Position numbers and translations under genes: made by a program
Shown here: positions 17,364-26,907 of the stretch, piece after piece
Layout of the letters: each line of letters opens with the position of its first letter
Numbering within the stretch: the first letter of the stretch is position 1
Assembly: GCF_050485565.1 (NCBI RefSeq)
Contig: NZ_JBJHBQ010000011.1
Location: 16,287-80,286 of the forward strand
From: Glycocaulis sp050485565
GTDB lineage: Bacteria > Pseudomonadota > Alphaproteobacteria > Caulobacterales > Maricaulaceae
Reading direction: 5' to 3'
DNA: 64,000 nt
Notes under the pieces: model-generated
Database searches by the model: none
What the model was told of the DNA's origin: nothing
Seen by the model: only the letters and a program-made list of their open reading frames with translations

Positions 17364-17864
17364 TTATTGTGCGGATTCGGCTTCTGGCGTCTCGCCCAGC
17401 AGGCGGTTCAGCCAGCCTTCGTTCCATTCCCGGCCCGGATAGGCTTCATCAAGCTCTTCACGGGTGATTTCGCCTGAACGGATGCGGGCGGCGGCGTGAA
17501 TGTGGGAAGCGCGCACAGCACCTGCGCACATTACAACGACAGGGCCGTCTGTCTGGGTCAGGATATGGGCCACGGTATCGGTGGCTTCCGGGCCGGTGGA
17601 AAACCAGACCGGCACATGGGCATAGATCATGCCGTTTTCCATGACGCTATCTGCGAAGTCGAAACCGAGCGCTTCCATTTCCGCTTCGGTCAGCAGATTG
17701 ATGACGGTGGTCTGGCCGTCACTGGCCCAGGACCGGGCAGAGCTGGCGTCGGGCCGCGCTTCAAAGCGCACATCGTCACCCATCGGGGTCATCTGCGGCT
17801 GGGCGGCAAGGGCTGGCGCGCTGGCAAGGCCGATCAGCGTTGCGGCGATGGCGGAGCGGAGCAT
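17364..17864 (-). CDS. Exported DUF442/BLH-like phosphatase-like protein
   Basis: This 166 aa protein has a signal peptide (MLRSAIAATLIGLASAPALA) and a domain resembling the dual-specificity phosphatase-like DUF442 (beta-lactamase hydrolase-like) family. The active-site loop is V-M-C113-AGAV-R118-AS, a C-x4-R arrangement found in DUF442 rather than the C-x5-R of true tyrosine phosphatases. An INLLTEAE segment before it is also typical. Members may act on sulphur compounds or phospho-substrates, but this one is unassigned. Its place near trxB suggests a redox or sulphur link, which is inference. Confidence 0.65.
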   Translation of the reverse strand: MLRSAIAATLIGLASAPALAAQPQMTPMGDDVRFEARPDASSARSWASDGQTTVINLLTEAEMEALGFDFADSVMENGMIYAHVPVWFSTGPEATDTVAHILTQTDGPVVVMCAGAVRASHIHAAARIRSGEITREELDEAYPGREWNEGWLNRLLGETPEAESAQ

Positions 17865-17902
17865 TTGGGGTCTCCTTCAGACGCGTGGACATTATCCAGC
17901 GT

Positions 17903-18838
17903 TCAGATGTCGCCTTTGCGGGCCATGATTTCAAGGACGCGGTGCGCCGCCCTCTCGGTTTCGTGAAGAGGCGGGTAGGTCCAGCTGTCCAGCTGGCCAA
18001 GGTAGGGGCGCACCGCGCCGTGCGCCTCCAGCGCGCTGTAGAGCCGGGCGAACTTGCCGGGCTTTCCCTCCAGCATCAGCCGGTAGACGGGCGTGCCGGT
18101 CGCCGCAGCCTCGGTGAGCATGTTGGTGGAGTCCTCGGTGACGAAAATCCAGTCCGCACCGCCCAGAAAGGCAAAATACGGGTTGGGTCCGTCTCCGGTG
18201 TGCAGCCACACGCCATCATCATCGCCAAACGCCTCTTCAAGAGCGGTCACGAAGCTATCGGGCGTGCGGCGCGAGGTTGTGACCATCAGGCCGACACCCT
18301 CACCGCGCAGGTGTCTGAGCCGGTCCAGCAGCGTCCCGGCAATCGCGGGCGTGAAACGGTGATGCCTTGAATCGCCGCCAATCAGCACCGCCGCGCGGGG
18401 GGCGGGCAGGGCGGCGATCTGTCCGGCAAAGGCCCGCTCTGCCTCGTCCAGCCGTTCGCGCGTTATCCGGTTGGGCGAACCTGTGATCTCAAACACATTG
18501 CCGCCGCGCATCCGGTCGTGTTCTGGCGGGATGATGAGGTCAAAGCGGTGCCGGGCCATTTTCGGGTCCTGCACATAGACAAAGACCGCGTCTGGAAAGG
18601 CTTTGCGATGCTCGCCTGCCGCGCGGACTGCCGCCATGCCGCATCCGATCCACAAATCTGGCGCGATGGGGCCGGGGTCGGGCAGATCGCCTGTGCGCGG
18701 CACCTGAACGGGCAGGATGCGCATGGGTGTCAGCTGGGCGATGGCTTCGGCGAGGCCCAGCGCCTGATTTTCCATGCCGCGCCTGCCGTCGGTGACGACG
18801 AAACAGGCGCGTTCAGCTGTGGCAGGGCTGGAATCCAT
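17903..18838 (-). CDS. ELM1/DUF1022 family protein
   Basis: This 311 aa protein matches the mitochondrial-fission ELM1-like family, common in alphaproteobacteria and GT-B-like in fold. Recognisable parts are CFVVTDGRRGMENQALGLAEA at the N-terminus, VYVQDPK (105-111), the DRMRGGNVF region, LIGGDSRHHRF and VTEDSTNMLTEA near the C-terminus. The bacterial role is not established, though a glycosyltransferase-like envelope function has been suggested from the fold. It follows the greA terminator on the same strand. Confidence 0.8.
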   Translation of the reverse strand: MDSSPATAERACFVVTDGRRGMENQALGLAEAIAQLTPMRILPVQVPRTGDLPDPGPIAPDLWIGCGMAAVRAAGEHRKAFPDAVFVYVQDPKMARHRFDLIIPPEHDRMRGGNVFEITGSPNRITRERLDEAERAFAGQIAALPAPRAAVLIGGDSRHHRFTPAIAGTLLDRLRHLRGEGVGLMVTTSRRTPDSFVTALEEAFGDDDGVWLHTGDGPNPYFAFLGGADWIFVTEDSTNMLTEAAATGTPVYRLMLEGKPGKFARLYSALEAHGAVRPYLGQLDSWTYPPLHETERAAHRVLEIMARKGDI

Positions 18839-18895
18839 GTGCGCCAGTTAGCCCTTCATGTGGCCGGAAGCCAAGGGGGCGGCCCTCGGCGGGGC

Positions 18896-18933
18896 AAAAA
18901 CGTGAGAAGCCGGCAGAACACTCCGCCGGCTTC
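18896..18933 (-). terminator. greA terminator
   Basis: On the minus strand GAAGCCGGC (18925-18933 reversed) pairs with GCCGGCTTC (18906-18914 reversed) around a ten-base loop. A short tail then leads into five Ts (18896-18900). It lies about 30 bases after the greA stop. Confidence 0.65.
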
Positions 18934-18964
18934 CATCATTGCTGGAGAGTGGCCGGCAGAAAGC

Positions 18965-19438
18965 CTATTTCCACTCGACTTTCAGGATCTCGTAGGTCTT
19001 CAGCCCGCCGGGCGCGTTGACCTCGACGACATCGCCGGTTTCCTTGTTGATAAGGGAGCGCGCGATGGGCGAGGACACGGAAATCTTGCCCGATTTCACG
19101 TCGGCCTCGTCGTCGCCGACGATCTTGTAGGTGGCTTCCGCCTCGGTATCCTCGTCGATCAGAGTCACGGTGGCGCCGAATTTCACCTGGTCGCCGGACA
19201 TGCGCGACACGTCAATAATCTGCGCGCGCGCCAGCTTGTCTTCCAGCTCGACAACGCGGCCCTCAATCCAGCTCTGGCGTTCCTTGGCCGCGTGATATTC
19301 CGCGTTCTCTGACAGATCGCCATGGTCGCGCGCTTCGGAGATCGCCTGGATCACCGCCGGGCGTTCAACCGATTTAAGATGCTTCAATTCATCGTCGAGG
19401 GCCCGGTGACCCTCGGCGGTCATAGGGATTTTTTGCAT
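18965..19438 (-). CDS. greA: Transcription elongation factor GreA
   Basis: This 157 aa factor rescues backtracked RNA polymerase by stimulating transcript cleavage. An N-terminal coiled coil (residues 1-75) carries the acidic tip in ARDHGDLSENAEYHAAKE, where the DLSENAEY motif is diagnostic. The C-terminal FKBP-like domain (80-157) includes SPIARSLINKETGDVVEV. The start MQKIPMTAEG matches the family start; a 15-residue upstream extension is unlikely. It lies next to carB, as in many alphaproteobacteria. Confidence 0.95.
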   Translation of the reverse strand: MQKIPMTAEGHRALDDELKHLKSVERPAVIQAISEARDHGDLSENAEYHAAKERQSWIEGRVVELEDKLARAQIIDVSRMSGDQVKFGATVTLIDEDTEAEATYKIVGDDEADVKSGKISVSSPIARSLINKETGDVVEVNAPGGLKTYEILKVEWK

Positions 19439-19526
19439 AGGGAAGGACTCGTTTCTTTTTACGCCTGCGAGCGTAAGACCCAAATGATCCCGCTATCAAG
19501 CGCTGTTTGCGTTCTCCTCGAACGCA

Positions 19527-22500
19527 CTAGTAACGATAGGATTGCAAGGCGCGCGGTTCAAGCTCCCCTGCATCAATGGTCGCAATCGCCTTTACGGCGG
19601 CGCGGCTGGCCGATGCAGTGGTGTAGCACGGGATTTTCAGCTCCAGCGCGGTGCGCCGGATCGAGTAGCTGTCAATCTGGCTCTGGCGGCCTTCGGTCGT
19701 GTTGAAGATCAGCTGGACTTCGCCATTCTTGATCGCGTCCACGATGTGCGGACGGCCCTCAAACACCTTGTTGATGCGGGTGACCGGCACACCGGCCTCT
19801 TCCAGCGTCTTGGCCGTACCGCCCGTGGCCAGCAGCGAGAAGCCCAGCTGCGTCAGCTGACGGCAGGGTTCGATCATCTGCGCCTTGTCGGATTCTTTCA
19901 GTGAGACAAAAACGGTGCCTGAGCGCGGCAGGCGCACGCCTGCGCCGAGCTGGGCCTTGGCAAACGCGGCCTCAAAGCGCATGTCGATGCCCATCACCTC
20001 GCCGGTGGAGCGCATTTCCGGGCCTAGCACCGGGTCGACGCCGGGGAAGCGCGCAAACGGCATCACCGCTTCTTTCACGGCGACGTGCTCGGGCGTGTCA
20101 TTCCAGACCTTGAAGCTGGAGAGCTTTTCGCCCGCCATCACCTTGGCGGCAATGCCCGCTACGGGCGTGCCGATGGCTTTTGCGACGAAGGGTACGGTGC
20201 GGCTGGCGCGCGGATTGACCTCCAGTACGAAGATCTCGCCGTCCTTGACCGCGTACTGCACGTTCATCAGGCCCTTCACGCCAATCGCCCTGGCCAGCGC
20301 CACGGTTTCGGCGCGCAGCTCGGCAATGGTTTCGGCCGGTAATGAGTGGGGCGGGATGGAGCAGGCGCTGTCGCCGGAGTGCACACCGGCTTCCTCGATA
20401 TGCTCCATGACGCCGGCAATACGCACCTCCTCGCCATCGCAGACCGCATCGACATCCACTTCGGAGGCGTCGGTGAGGTAGCGGTCGAGCAGGAGGGGGC
20501 TGTCGCCGGAGACGTGAACCGCAGCGCGGATATAGCGCTCAAGGCTTTCCTGATCGCGCACGATCTCCATCGCCCGCCCGCCAAGCACGAAGGAGGGGCG
20601 CAGCACCAGCGGGAAGCCGAGCGTCTTGGCGCTTTCCAGCGCCTCTTCCTCGGAGCGCACGATGGCATTGGGCGGCTGGCGCAGGCCGAGCTTGTCCAAC
20701 AGCGCCTTGAAGCGTTCGCGGTCTTCGGCCAGATCGATCGCGTCCGGGCTGGTGCCCAGGATCGGAATACCGGCCTTTTCCAGCGCGCTCGCGAGCTTTA
20801 GCGGCGTCTGCCCGCCATACTGCACGACGACGCCCAGCAATGTGCCATTGGCTTGCTCGGCCGCGATCAGTTCCAGCACGTCTTCATCGCTCAGCGGCTC
20901 GAAATAGAGGCGGTCGGCGGTGTCATAGTCGGTGGAGACGGTTTCGGGATTGCAGTTCACCATGATGGACTCAATGCCCATATCGGCGAAGGCAAAAGCC
21001 GCATGACAGCAGCAATAGTCAAACTCGATGCCCTGACCGATCCGGTTCGGGCCGCCGCCAAGGATGATTGCCTTTTTCGCGCCTGTGGGCCGGCTCTCGC
21101 AATTGCCGGTCTCGTAGGTGGAATACATGTAGGCGGTCGGCGTAGCGAACTCGGCTGCACACGTATCTACGCGCTTATAGACCGGGCGCACGTTCAATGC
21201 CCGGCGCGCCTCGCGCACCTTGGCCTCGGTGGATTTCGTCAGTTGGGCAAGGCGCTGGTCTGAAAAGCCCATCGCCTTCAGGCGGCGAAAGCCCTTCGCG
21301 TCGCCGGGCAGGCCCAGCGTGGCGATGTCTTCCTCTGCGTGGATGATTTCCTCGATCTGGCGCAGGAACCAGGGCTCATAGGCGCAGGCCGCATAGATAT
21401 CGTCGACGCTCAGGCCCTCGCGCAAGGCTTGCGCAATCACGCGCAAGCGGTCAGGCGTCGGGCGGGAGAGCGCGGCCAGCACCGCCTGCCGGCGCCCTTC
21501 CGGTCCGTCGGCAGACTCAAAGCCCTCAATCTCGACCTCATCAAAGCCGCAAAGCCCGGTTTCCAGGCTGCGCAGCGCCTTTTGCATGCTCTCCTGGAAG
21601 GTGCGGCCAATGGCCATCGCCTCGCCCACCGATTTCATGGAGGTGGAGAGCAGGTTCTGTGCGCCGGGATATTTCTCGAACGCAAAGCGCGGAATTTTCG
21701 TGACGACATAGTCAATCGACGGCTCAAAGCTTGCAGGCGTCGCCCCGCCGGTAATGTCGTTATCGATCTCGTCGAGCGTGTAACCGACAGCCAGCTTCGC
21801 CGCGACGCGCGCAATGGGAAAGCCGGTGGCTTTCGATGCCAGCGCAGAGGAGCGTGACACGCGCGGGTTCATTTCGATGACGACCATGCGGCCGTCCTTG
21901 GGGTTGACCGCGAACTGCACGTTCGAGCCGCCTGTCTCCACGCCGATCTCGCGCAGGACCGCAATCGAGGCGGAGCGCATGCGCTGATATTCCTTGTCGG
22001 TCAGCGTCAGGGCCGGGGCGACGGTGATGGAATCGCCGGTATGCACGCCCATCGGATCGATATTCTCGATGGAGCAGATGATGATGCAATTGTCCGCGCG
22101 GTCGCGCACCACCTCCATCTCGAACTCTTTCCAGCCGAGCACGCTTTCTTCCACCAGCACCTCGTCGACCGGGGAGGCGGCAAGGCCGGATGACACGATC
22201 TCGCGGTATTCCTCGACATTGTAGGCGATGCCGCCGCCGGTACCGCCCATGGTGAAGGAGGGGCGGATGACGGCTGGCAGGCCCAGCTCGTCCAGCACGG
22301 CTTCGGCCTCGGCCAGCGAATGCACGGCGCGCGATTTCGGGCTTTCAAGCCCGATAGCGTCCATCGCATCGCGGAAGCGCTGGCGGTTCTCGGCCTTGTC
22401 GATGACGTCGGCCTTGGCGCCGATCATCTCCACGCCGAACAGTTCTAGCACGCCGCGCTTTTCCAGTTCCAGGGCGCAGTTGAGCGCGGTCTGCCCGCCC

Positions 22501-22769
22501 ATGGTGGGGAGCAGCGCGTCGGGGCGCTCCTTCTCGATGATCTTGGCGACCATTTCAGGGGTGATCGGCTCGACATAGGTGGCGTCGGCCAGGCCCGGAT
22601 CGGTCATGATCGTGGCCGGGTTGGAGTTCACCAGAATGACCCTATAGCCCTCTTCTTTCAGGGCCTTGACTGCTTGCACGCCCGAATAGTCGAACTCGCA
22701 GGCTTGCCCGATCACGATAGGGCCGGCACCGATGATGAGGATGGAGCTGATATCGGTGCGTCTGGGCAT
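19527..22769 (-). CDS. carB: Carbamoyl-phosphate synthase large subunit
   Basis: This 1080 aa subunit makes carbamoyl phosphate from bicarbonate, ATP and ammonia delivered by CarA, for pyrimidine and arginine synthesis. It has two homologous ATP-grasp halves (about 1-400 and 555-935) and an MGS-like allosteric domain at the C-terminus (about 940-1080). Diagnostic stretches include ILIIGAGPIVIGQACEFDYSG, NPRVSRSSALASKATG, and NRIGQGIEFDYCC in the second half. ATG 22769 (MPRRTDISS) is chosen as the usual start. Unlike the common carAB order, carA lies 4 kb away, with two exported-protein genes between. Confidence 0.96.
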   Translation of the reverse strand: MPRRTDISSILIIGAGPIVIGQACEFDYSGVQAVKALKEEGYRVILVNSNPATIMTDPGLADATYVEPITPEMVAKIIEKERPDALLPTMGGQTALNCALELEKRGVLELFGVEMIGAKADVIDKAENRQRFRDAMDAIGLESPKSRAVHSLAEAEAVLDELGLPAVIRPSFTMGGTGGGIAYNVEEYREIVSSGLAASPVDEVLVEESVLGWKEFEMEVVRDRADNCIIICSIENIDPMGVHTGDSITVAPALTLTDKEYQRMRSASIAVLREIGVETGGSNVQFAVNPKDGRMVVIEMNPRVSRSSALASKATGFPIARVAAKLAVGYTLDEIDNDITGGATPASFEPSIDYVVTKIPRFAFEKYPGAQNLLSTSMKSVGEAMAIGRTFQESMQKALRSLETGLCGFDEVEIEGFESADGPEGRRQAVLAALSRPTPDRLRVIAQALREGLSVDDIYAACAYEPWFLRQIEEIIHAEEDIATLGLPGDAKGFRRLKAMGFSDQRLAQLTKSTEAKVREARRALNVRPVYKRVDTCAAEFATPTAYMYSTYETGNCESRPTGAKKAIILGGGPNRIGQGIEFDYCCCHAAFAFADMGIESIMVNCNPETVSTDYDTADRLYFEPLSDEDVLELIAAEQANGTLLGVVVQYGGQTPLKLASALEKAGIPILGTSPDAIDLAEDRERFKALLDKLGLRQPPNAIVRSEEEALESAKTLGFPLVLRPSFVLGGRAMEIVRDQESLERYIRAAVHVSGDSPLLLDRYLTDASEVDVDAVCDGEEVRIAGVMEHIEEAGVHSGDSACSIPPHSLPAETIAELRAETVALARAIGVKGLMNVQYAVKDGEIFVLEVNPRASRTVPFVAKAIGTPVAGIAAKVMAGEKLSSFKVWNDTPEHVAVKEAVMPFARFPGVDPVLGPEMRSTGEVMGIDMRFEAAFAKAQLGAGVRLPRSGTVFVSLKESDKAQMIEPCRQLTQLGFSLLATGGTAKTLEEAGVPVTRINKVFEGRPHIVDAIKNGEVQLIFNTTEGRQSQIDSYSIRRTALELKIPCYTTASASRAAVKAIATIDAGELEPRALQSYRY

Positions 22770-22904
22770 AGAGGTGTATCCCGTATGTTGCGCGCGTTGC
22801 CGCACTGCCGGGCTTGTGGGGCAAGTCCGGGCGCGGTTCGACTCTGATTACATGCTAGAAGCGGGTGTTAGCGCCAATTTGCTCCCATGGCGAGGGGGTA
22901 GGTG

Positions 22905-24491
22905 TCACCCAAGTGACAAATCCCGCCAGAGCTGGGGCTGGAGGTTCGCGTCGCGCCGGCGCACGCGGTCTGAAATCATCCAGAAGGCGCGCTCGTGCAG
23001 CAGCGGCACATTGCATTGTTCCTCCAGGAATACCGCCTCGGCCTCGCGGTGAACGGCGATGCGTTCAGAGCGTGAGACGCGCCCGCGTGCGTCTTCCATC
23101 AGCTGCGCAAAACGCGTCCGGCCCGGCCCGGACCAGCCGGTATCATCGGCAAATCCGCCGGGCGCGAACGGCTCCAGCATGAAGTCCGGCTCCGATTTCA
23201 GGCCCCGGTTGAAGTAGCCGAGAGTCATGTCGAACTCACTGCTGCCGACGGCCTGATTGATGTCGTGCGGGTAGGAGGAAAGGATCTCGATATCCAGCCC
23301 CGCGCCGCGCAGATCATCGGCTATCGCGATGGCAATACGCTCCCGGCTTCCCGATGACACCCGCAGGACCAGCCGCAGCGGATTGTCCGGCCCGTAACCG
23401 GCCTCTGCCAGCAGGGTGCGGGCCGCTTCCCTGTCCGGCCGCGGAGCGGTCTGGCCGTTCTCTTCGAGCGCCTGCGCGGTGATGACATGGATGGTGGGCG
23501 TGGCTTCGCCGCTGAAGAAGTTCTCGGCCAGAAACTGCCTGTCGACGGCCAGTGAAATGGCGCGGCGCACGCGCACATCGTTCAGGCCGGGGCGGCGGTG
23601 ATTGAGTTTGAGATAGGTCAGGATGGGCGCGTCAAAGCCGTGCAGCCGGCTACCAATCTCGCGGCGCAGAAAGCCGATCTGTTCGGCCGGCGGCCGGTCG
23701 GCCAGGTCCAGATCGCCAGAGCGGAAAAGGCGCGCGCGTGTTGCTTCGTCTTCCACTACATCAACCCGGATATTCTCTATGGAAACACTGCGTTCGGCAT
23801 GAAAACGCGGATTTCGGGCGAGCAGGTAAGTCAGGGCGCTGGCCTGGCGCAGAATATACGGCCCGGCGCTGACCCAGTTGAGTGGCCGCACCCACCGGTC
23901 GCCGTGTGCTTCGATAACGTGACGGGGCAGGGGGTAGAACTCGCGCATCAATACCGGGAAGGCCCCGACGGGCGCGTCCAACTCAAATATGACGGTACGC
24001 GGATTTGGCGCGGAGACCCCGATTTCGCTTGATGGCAGGCGTCCGGCCAGCGCAGCGCGTGCGCCCCGCACGGCAAAGAAATCGCCCAGATTGGCAAAGC
24101 CGGTGCGCGGATCGACAGCGCGCCGCGCGGTCCATACCACGTCGTCGGCGGTCAACGGCATGCCATCAGACCATTGCAGGCCCTCGGCAAGGCGGAAACG
24201 CCAGGTGCGGCCATCCTCAGAGCGCCAGCTCTGGGCAAGGCCTGGTGCCAGTCCGCCAGACGGGCTGTATTCGGTCAGCGGCGCATGAAGCTGCTTGTAG
24301 AGGAGGGCGGAGGCGGCGAACTGGCCTTTGAGCGGATCAAGGCTGTCGGGCTCGGTATCAATGGCGACGCGCAAGAGACCGCTATCGCTACCCCCGCGCG
24401 GAGAGCACGCGCCGAGTGCAAGCGTGCCTGCGCTGACCGCTCCGCCAAGAAGCGCGCGCCGGGACAGGGGCAGGAGGACTTGCTTGCTCAT
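22905..24491 (-). CDS. Peptide/nickel-type solute-binding lipoprotein (SBP family 5)
   Basis: This 528 aa extracytoplasmic binding protein of the DppA/OppA type carries the motifs RVAIDTEPDSLDPLKG at the start of the mature part, LAEGLQWSDGMPLTADDVVWT and RRAISLAVDR. The leader has a twin arginine (SRR, residues 10-12) and a lipobox LGAC with Cys29, so export as a Tat lipoprotein is likely. No permease or ATPase genes are near, so it is an orphan binding protein or works with a transporter elsewhere. It sits inside the split carA-carB pair. Confidence 0.85.
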   Translation of the reverse strand: MSKQVLLPLSRRALLGGAVSAGTLALGACSPRGGSDSGLLRVAIDTEPDSLDPLKGQFAASALLYKQLHAPLTEYSPSGGLAPGLAQSWRSEDGRTWRFRLAEGLQWSDGMPLTADDVVWTARRAVDPRTGFANLGDFFAVRGARAALAGRLPSSEIGVSAPNPRTVIFELDAPVGAFPVLMREFYPLPRHVIEAHGDRWVRPLNWVSAGPYILRQASALTYLLARNPRFHAERSVSIENIRVDVVEDEATRARLFRSGDLDLADRPPAEQIGFLRREIGSRLHGFDAPILTYLKLNHRRPGLNDVRVRRAISLAVDRQFLAENFFSGEATPTIHVITAQALEENGQTAPRPDREAARTLLAEAGYGPDNPLRLVLRVSSGSRERIAIAIADDLRGAGLDIEILSSYPHDINQAVGSSEFDMTLGYFNRGLKSEPDFMLEPFAPGGFADDTGWSGPGRTRFAQLMEDARGRVSRSERIAVHREAEAVFLEEQCNVPLLHERAFWMISDRVRRRDANLQPQLWRDLSLG

Positions 24492-24530
24492 CGCCCTAGT
24501 TTTGCGGTGCTACGGACCGTCTGGCAATGC

Positions 24531-26807
24531 CTACCAGCGCGCGCGTACCGCCGCCCAGCCCAGCCCTTCGGAGGAAGCATTGGCGACATGGCCGGGCTGA
24601 TCGGTAAGCCGGGCGGCCAACGTCATATCCACACGGTCGGTCAGATTGCGCCGCCATGAGGCTTCCAGCGAGATTTCCCGGCCAGAGGGAGACAGGGAGG
24701 CCAGGCGCTCCTCATAGATGTAGGCGTAGTCCTCATCCAGCGCGACGGGAACCATGACGCTTACCTCGCCCTGCTCCACCCGCAAAGGCTGGTTCAGGGT
24801 GAGGCCGAACAGTCCGCCTGCAACGGGGCGTTCGGCGCCGGCACTCCATGCGCTGGCCCGGATATCACGTGTCAGGGCGATGCCGGAGGGCAGGCTGGCC
24901 GAGGCGCTCGCCTGTTCGAACCGGGCAGAGGCGCGCCAGCCACCGCCAACAGGGCCGGACCACATCCAGCCGACGAATTGTGTATCCGTCTCGTCAGTGC
25001 CGCCAAACCGGCTCGCCAATGGCCCGCCAAGCGCCTGGAATGCCTCCTGCGAGGTGCCGGTCTCGAGCCCGAATGTATGGCCACGATGATGCAGGTGAGC
25101 ACCCGCAGCCGAGAACGAACCCAGCTGCGAGCTGGCCGTGCGCGCTGAAAAGCCGAGCGTGCCGGTGTCGTAGCTGACTGACGACCATTGCTCGTTACCG
25201 GCCAGACCTGCGACAGCACCTGAAGCTGGCACGCGTGACAGGACCGATCCGCCTGCCATGCGTATCGGCGTTTCAGCGGAGAATCCCCGCCCCGCCGCAA
25301 CCGATAGCCCGCCCTGACGGTAGCTAAAGGACAGGTCGGGCTGGCTGGCATAGGTTTCGGCGGGCAGATTGGCCAGGGCGTGAAGCCTGCCGGGCTGCAT
25401 GCGCATGCTGATTGTGGCGGGGCCGACGCGGGTGGTGCTCACATGTGCCAGCGCATTGCCGGCAGCGGTTTCGAAGGCACCCAATGCCGTATCGCCTCGG
25501 CCGCGTGGCGGCGCGGTGTCGAAGCTGAAGGCGCGGCCGTAGCGGTCTTCCAGAAGCGCCCCGTCCAGCAGGCCGTCAGCCCATACCCAGTCTCCGGCTG
25601 CGCCGGCCGGATCTGCAAGTATGGTCCCGACCGGTACCGGCCCGGCTGCGGTGCCGGCGAATGCGACGCTGGTCGTGCCAACGGGCTGGAAGGCCGCTGC
25701 AAGGTCGACCAGACCCATGCCGTATTGTGCGTCAGGGCCGGGTGCGCCGAGGTCACGCGCCGTGTCGAGCAGTATCTGGAGCGCGTCATTGCCGGTGAGG
25801 TTGGGGAAGGCGTCTATCAGCAGGGCAAGCGCGCCCGCGACATGGGGCGCTGCAAATGATGTACCTGAATAGAGAACGTAGCGCGGATCGCCCTGACTAT
25901 TGTTGAGGAAGGGGGTGAGGATGCGGCTGCCCGGAGCGGACAGAAACCGGGTTTCCACGCCCAGTGCACCGTTCGAGTAGTTGGCCCGGACAGCGTTTTC
26001 GTCTACCGCGCCAACCGCCACAGCAAATCCTTGCGCGCCCGGATGGGCCGCCAGGCTCGCCGGAAAGGAGGGGAAGCTGGTTGGCGGCGTGTTGGCGTCC
26101 TCGCGATTGCCCGATGACATGACCATGAACACGCCGGCTTCGGCCGCCCGGCGCATTGCGGCAAAGGTACGGCTCCGGTCATCATTGGGGTCCGGCGATC
26201 TGCCCAGCGAAAGATTGATGACGCGCGCGCCGTTCGACACCGCGTAATCAATGGCGTTGGCGGTGTTCCGGTCGCTGAATAGGCAGCCATCACCGCCATC
26301 GTTCTCGCAGCTTCCCACGCTGTCTGTGCGAATGGCCAGAATGGTGGCCTCAAACGCCACGCCATGGCCGCGAATATTGTTCCGGGCAGCGGCGATAACA
26401 CCCGCCACGCCCGTTCCGTGGCCGTCAATGTCTTCTACGCCGCGATTGCTGACGATATCGCTGCTTGCCGCTGATATCCGTCCGGTGAATTCGGGGTGTG
26501 ACTGATTGATGCCCGTGTCGACCACCGCGACGATCACACCGGTCCCGGTCGCGCCGTAGGCATAAGCGGTCGAGGCATTGATGAGGCCCAGACCGTATTG
26601 CCGGTTGTATTCGGCAGTCTCGAAATCACTGGGGTCGATACCAGAGGGGGGTGGAGGCGGCGGCGGCGGTGGTGGAGGGGGCGGCGGTGAAGACGGTAAA
26701 GGGGAGGGGGAGGGTGTGACGCTCGGGCTTCCGCCCCCGCCACAGCCCGTCAGGCCGATCGAGACCGCGGCGAAAACCGAGACAAGCAGAACGCTACGCC
26801 GGATCAT
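24531..26807 (-). CDS. Lipoprotein subtilisin (S8) with autotransporter-like C-terminus
   Basis: This 758 aa protein has a signal peptide with lipobox LTGC (Cys22), a Gly/Ser/Pro linker with 14 prolines in a row (about 41-54), and an S8 protease domain (about 65-375) with catalytic D97 (AVVDTGI), H130 (DGHGTG) and S317 (SGTSFAAPHVAG). The last 250 residues are Gly/Ser-rich with alternating hydrophobic residues and end in a terminal Trp (AVRARW), like an outer-membrane beta barrel. The lipidated, surface-anchored autotransporter subtilisins SphB1 and NalP have the same plan. ATG 26807 has AGGAGGGA upstream. Host-independent roles are unknown. Confidence 0.85.
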   Translation of the reverse strand: MIRRSVLLVSVFAAVSIGLTGCGGGGSPSVTPSPSPLPSSPPPPPPPPPPPPPPSGIDPSDFETAEYNRQYGLGLINASTAYAYGATGTGVIVAVVDTGINQSHPEFTGRISAASSDIVSNRGVEDIDGHGTGVAGVIAAARNNIRGHGVAFEATILAIRTDSVGSCENDGGDGCLFSDRNTANAIDYAVSNGARVINLSLGRSPDPNDDRSRTFAAMRRAAEAGVFMVMSSGNREDANTPPTSFPSFPASLAAHPGAQGFAVAVGAVDENAVRANYSNGALGVETRFLSAPGSRILTPFLNNSQGDPRYVLYSGTSFAAPHVAGALALLIDAFPNLTGNDALQILLDTARDLGAPGPDAQYGMGLVDLAAAFQPVGTTSVAFAGTAAGPVPVGTILADPAGAAGDWVWADGLLDGALLEDRYGRAFSFDTAPPRGRGDTALGAFETAAGNALAHVSTTRVGPATISMRMQPGRLHALANLPAETYASQPDLSFSYRQGGLSVAAGRGFSAETPIRMAGGSVLSRVPASGAVAGLAGNEQWSSVSYDTGTLGFSARTASSQLGSFSAAGAHLHHRGHTFGLETGTSQEAFQALGGPLASRFGGTDETDTQFVGWMWSGPVGGGWRASARFEQASASASLPSGIALTRDIRASAWSAGAERPVAGGLFGLTLNQPLRVEQGEVSVMVPVALDEDYAYIYEERLASLSPSGREISLEASWRRNLTDRVDMTLAARLTDQPGHVANASSEGLGWAAVRARW

Positions 26808-26907
26808 TGCGATCCCTCCTGAAGCTTTCATCCTGTCCCTGTCCCTGAATCTAGATCAGAAACGGCAGAATGGAAAACAGCTTTGGCGCAACGGGCTTGA
26901 ACCGGGG

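Noticed and set aside
22770..22904. A possible pyrimidine attenuator before carB
   Set aside because: No U-run terminator or leader peptide was visible in the 135-base gap.
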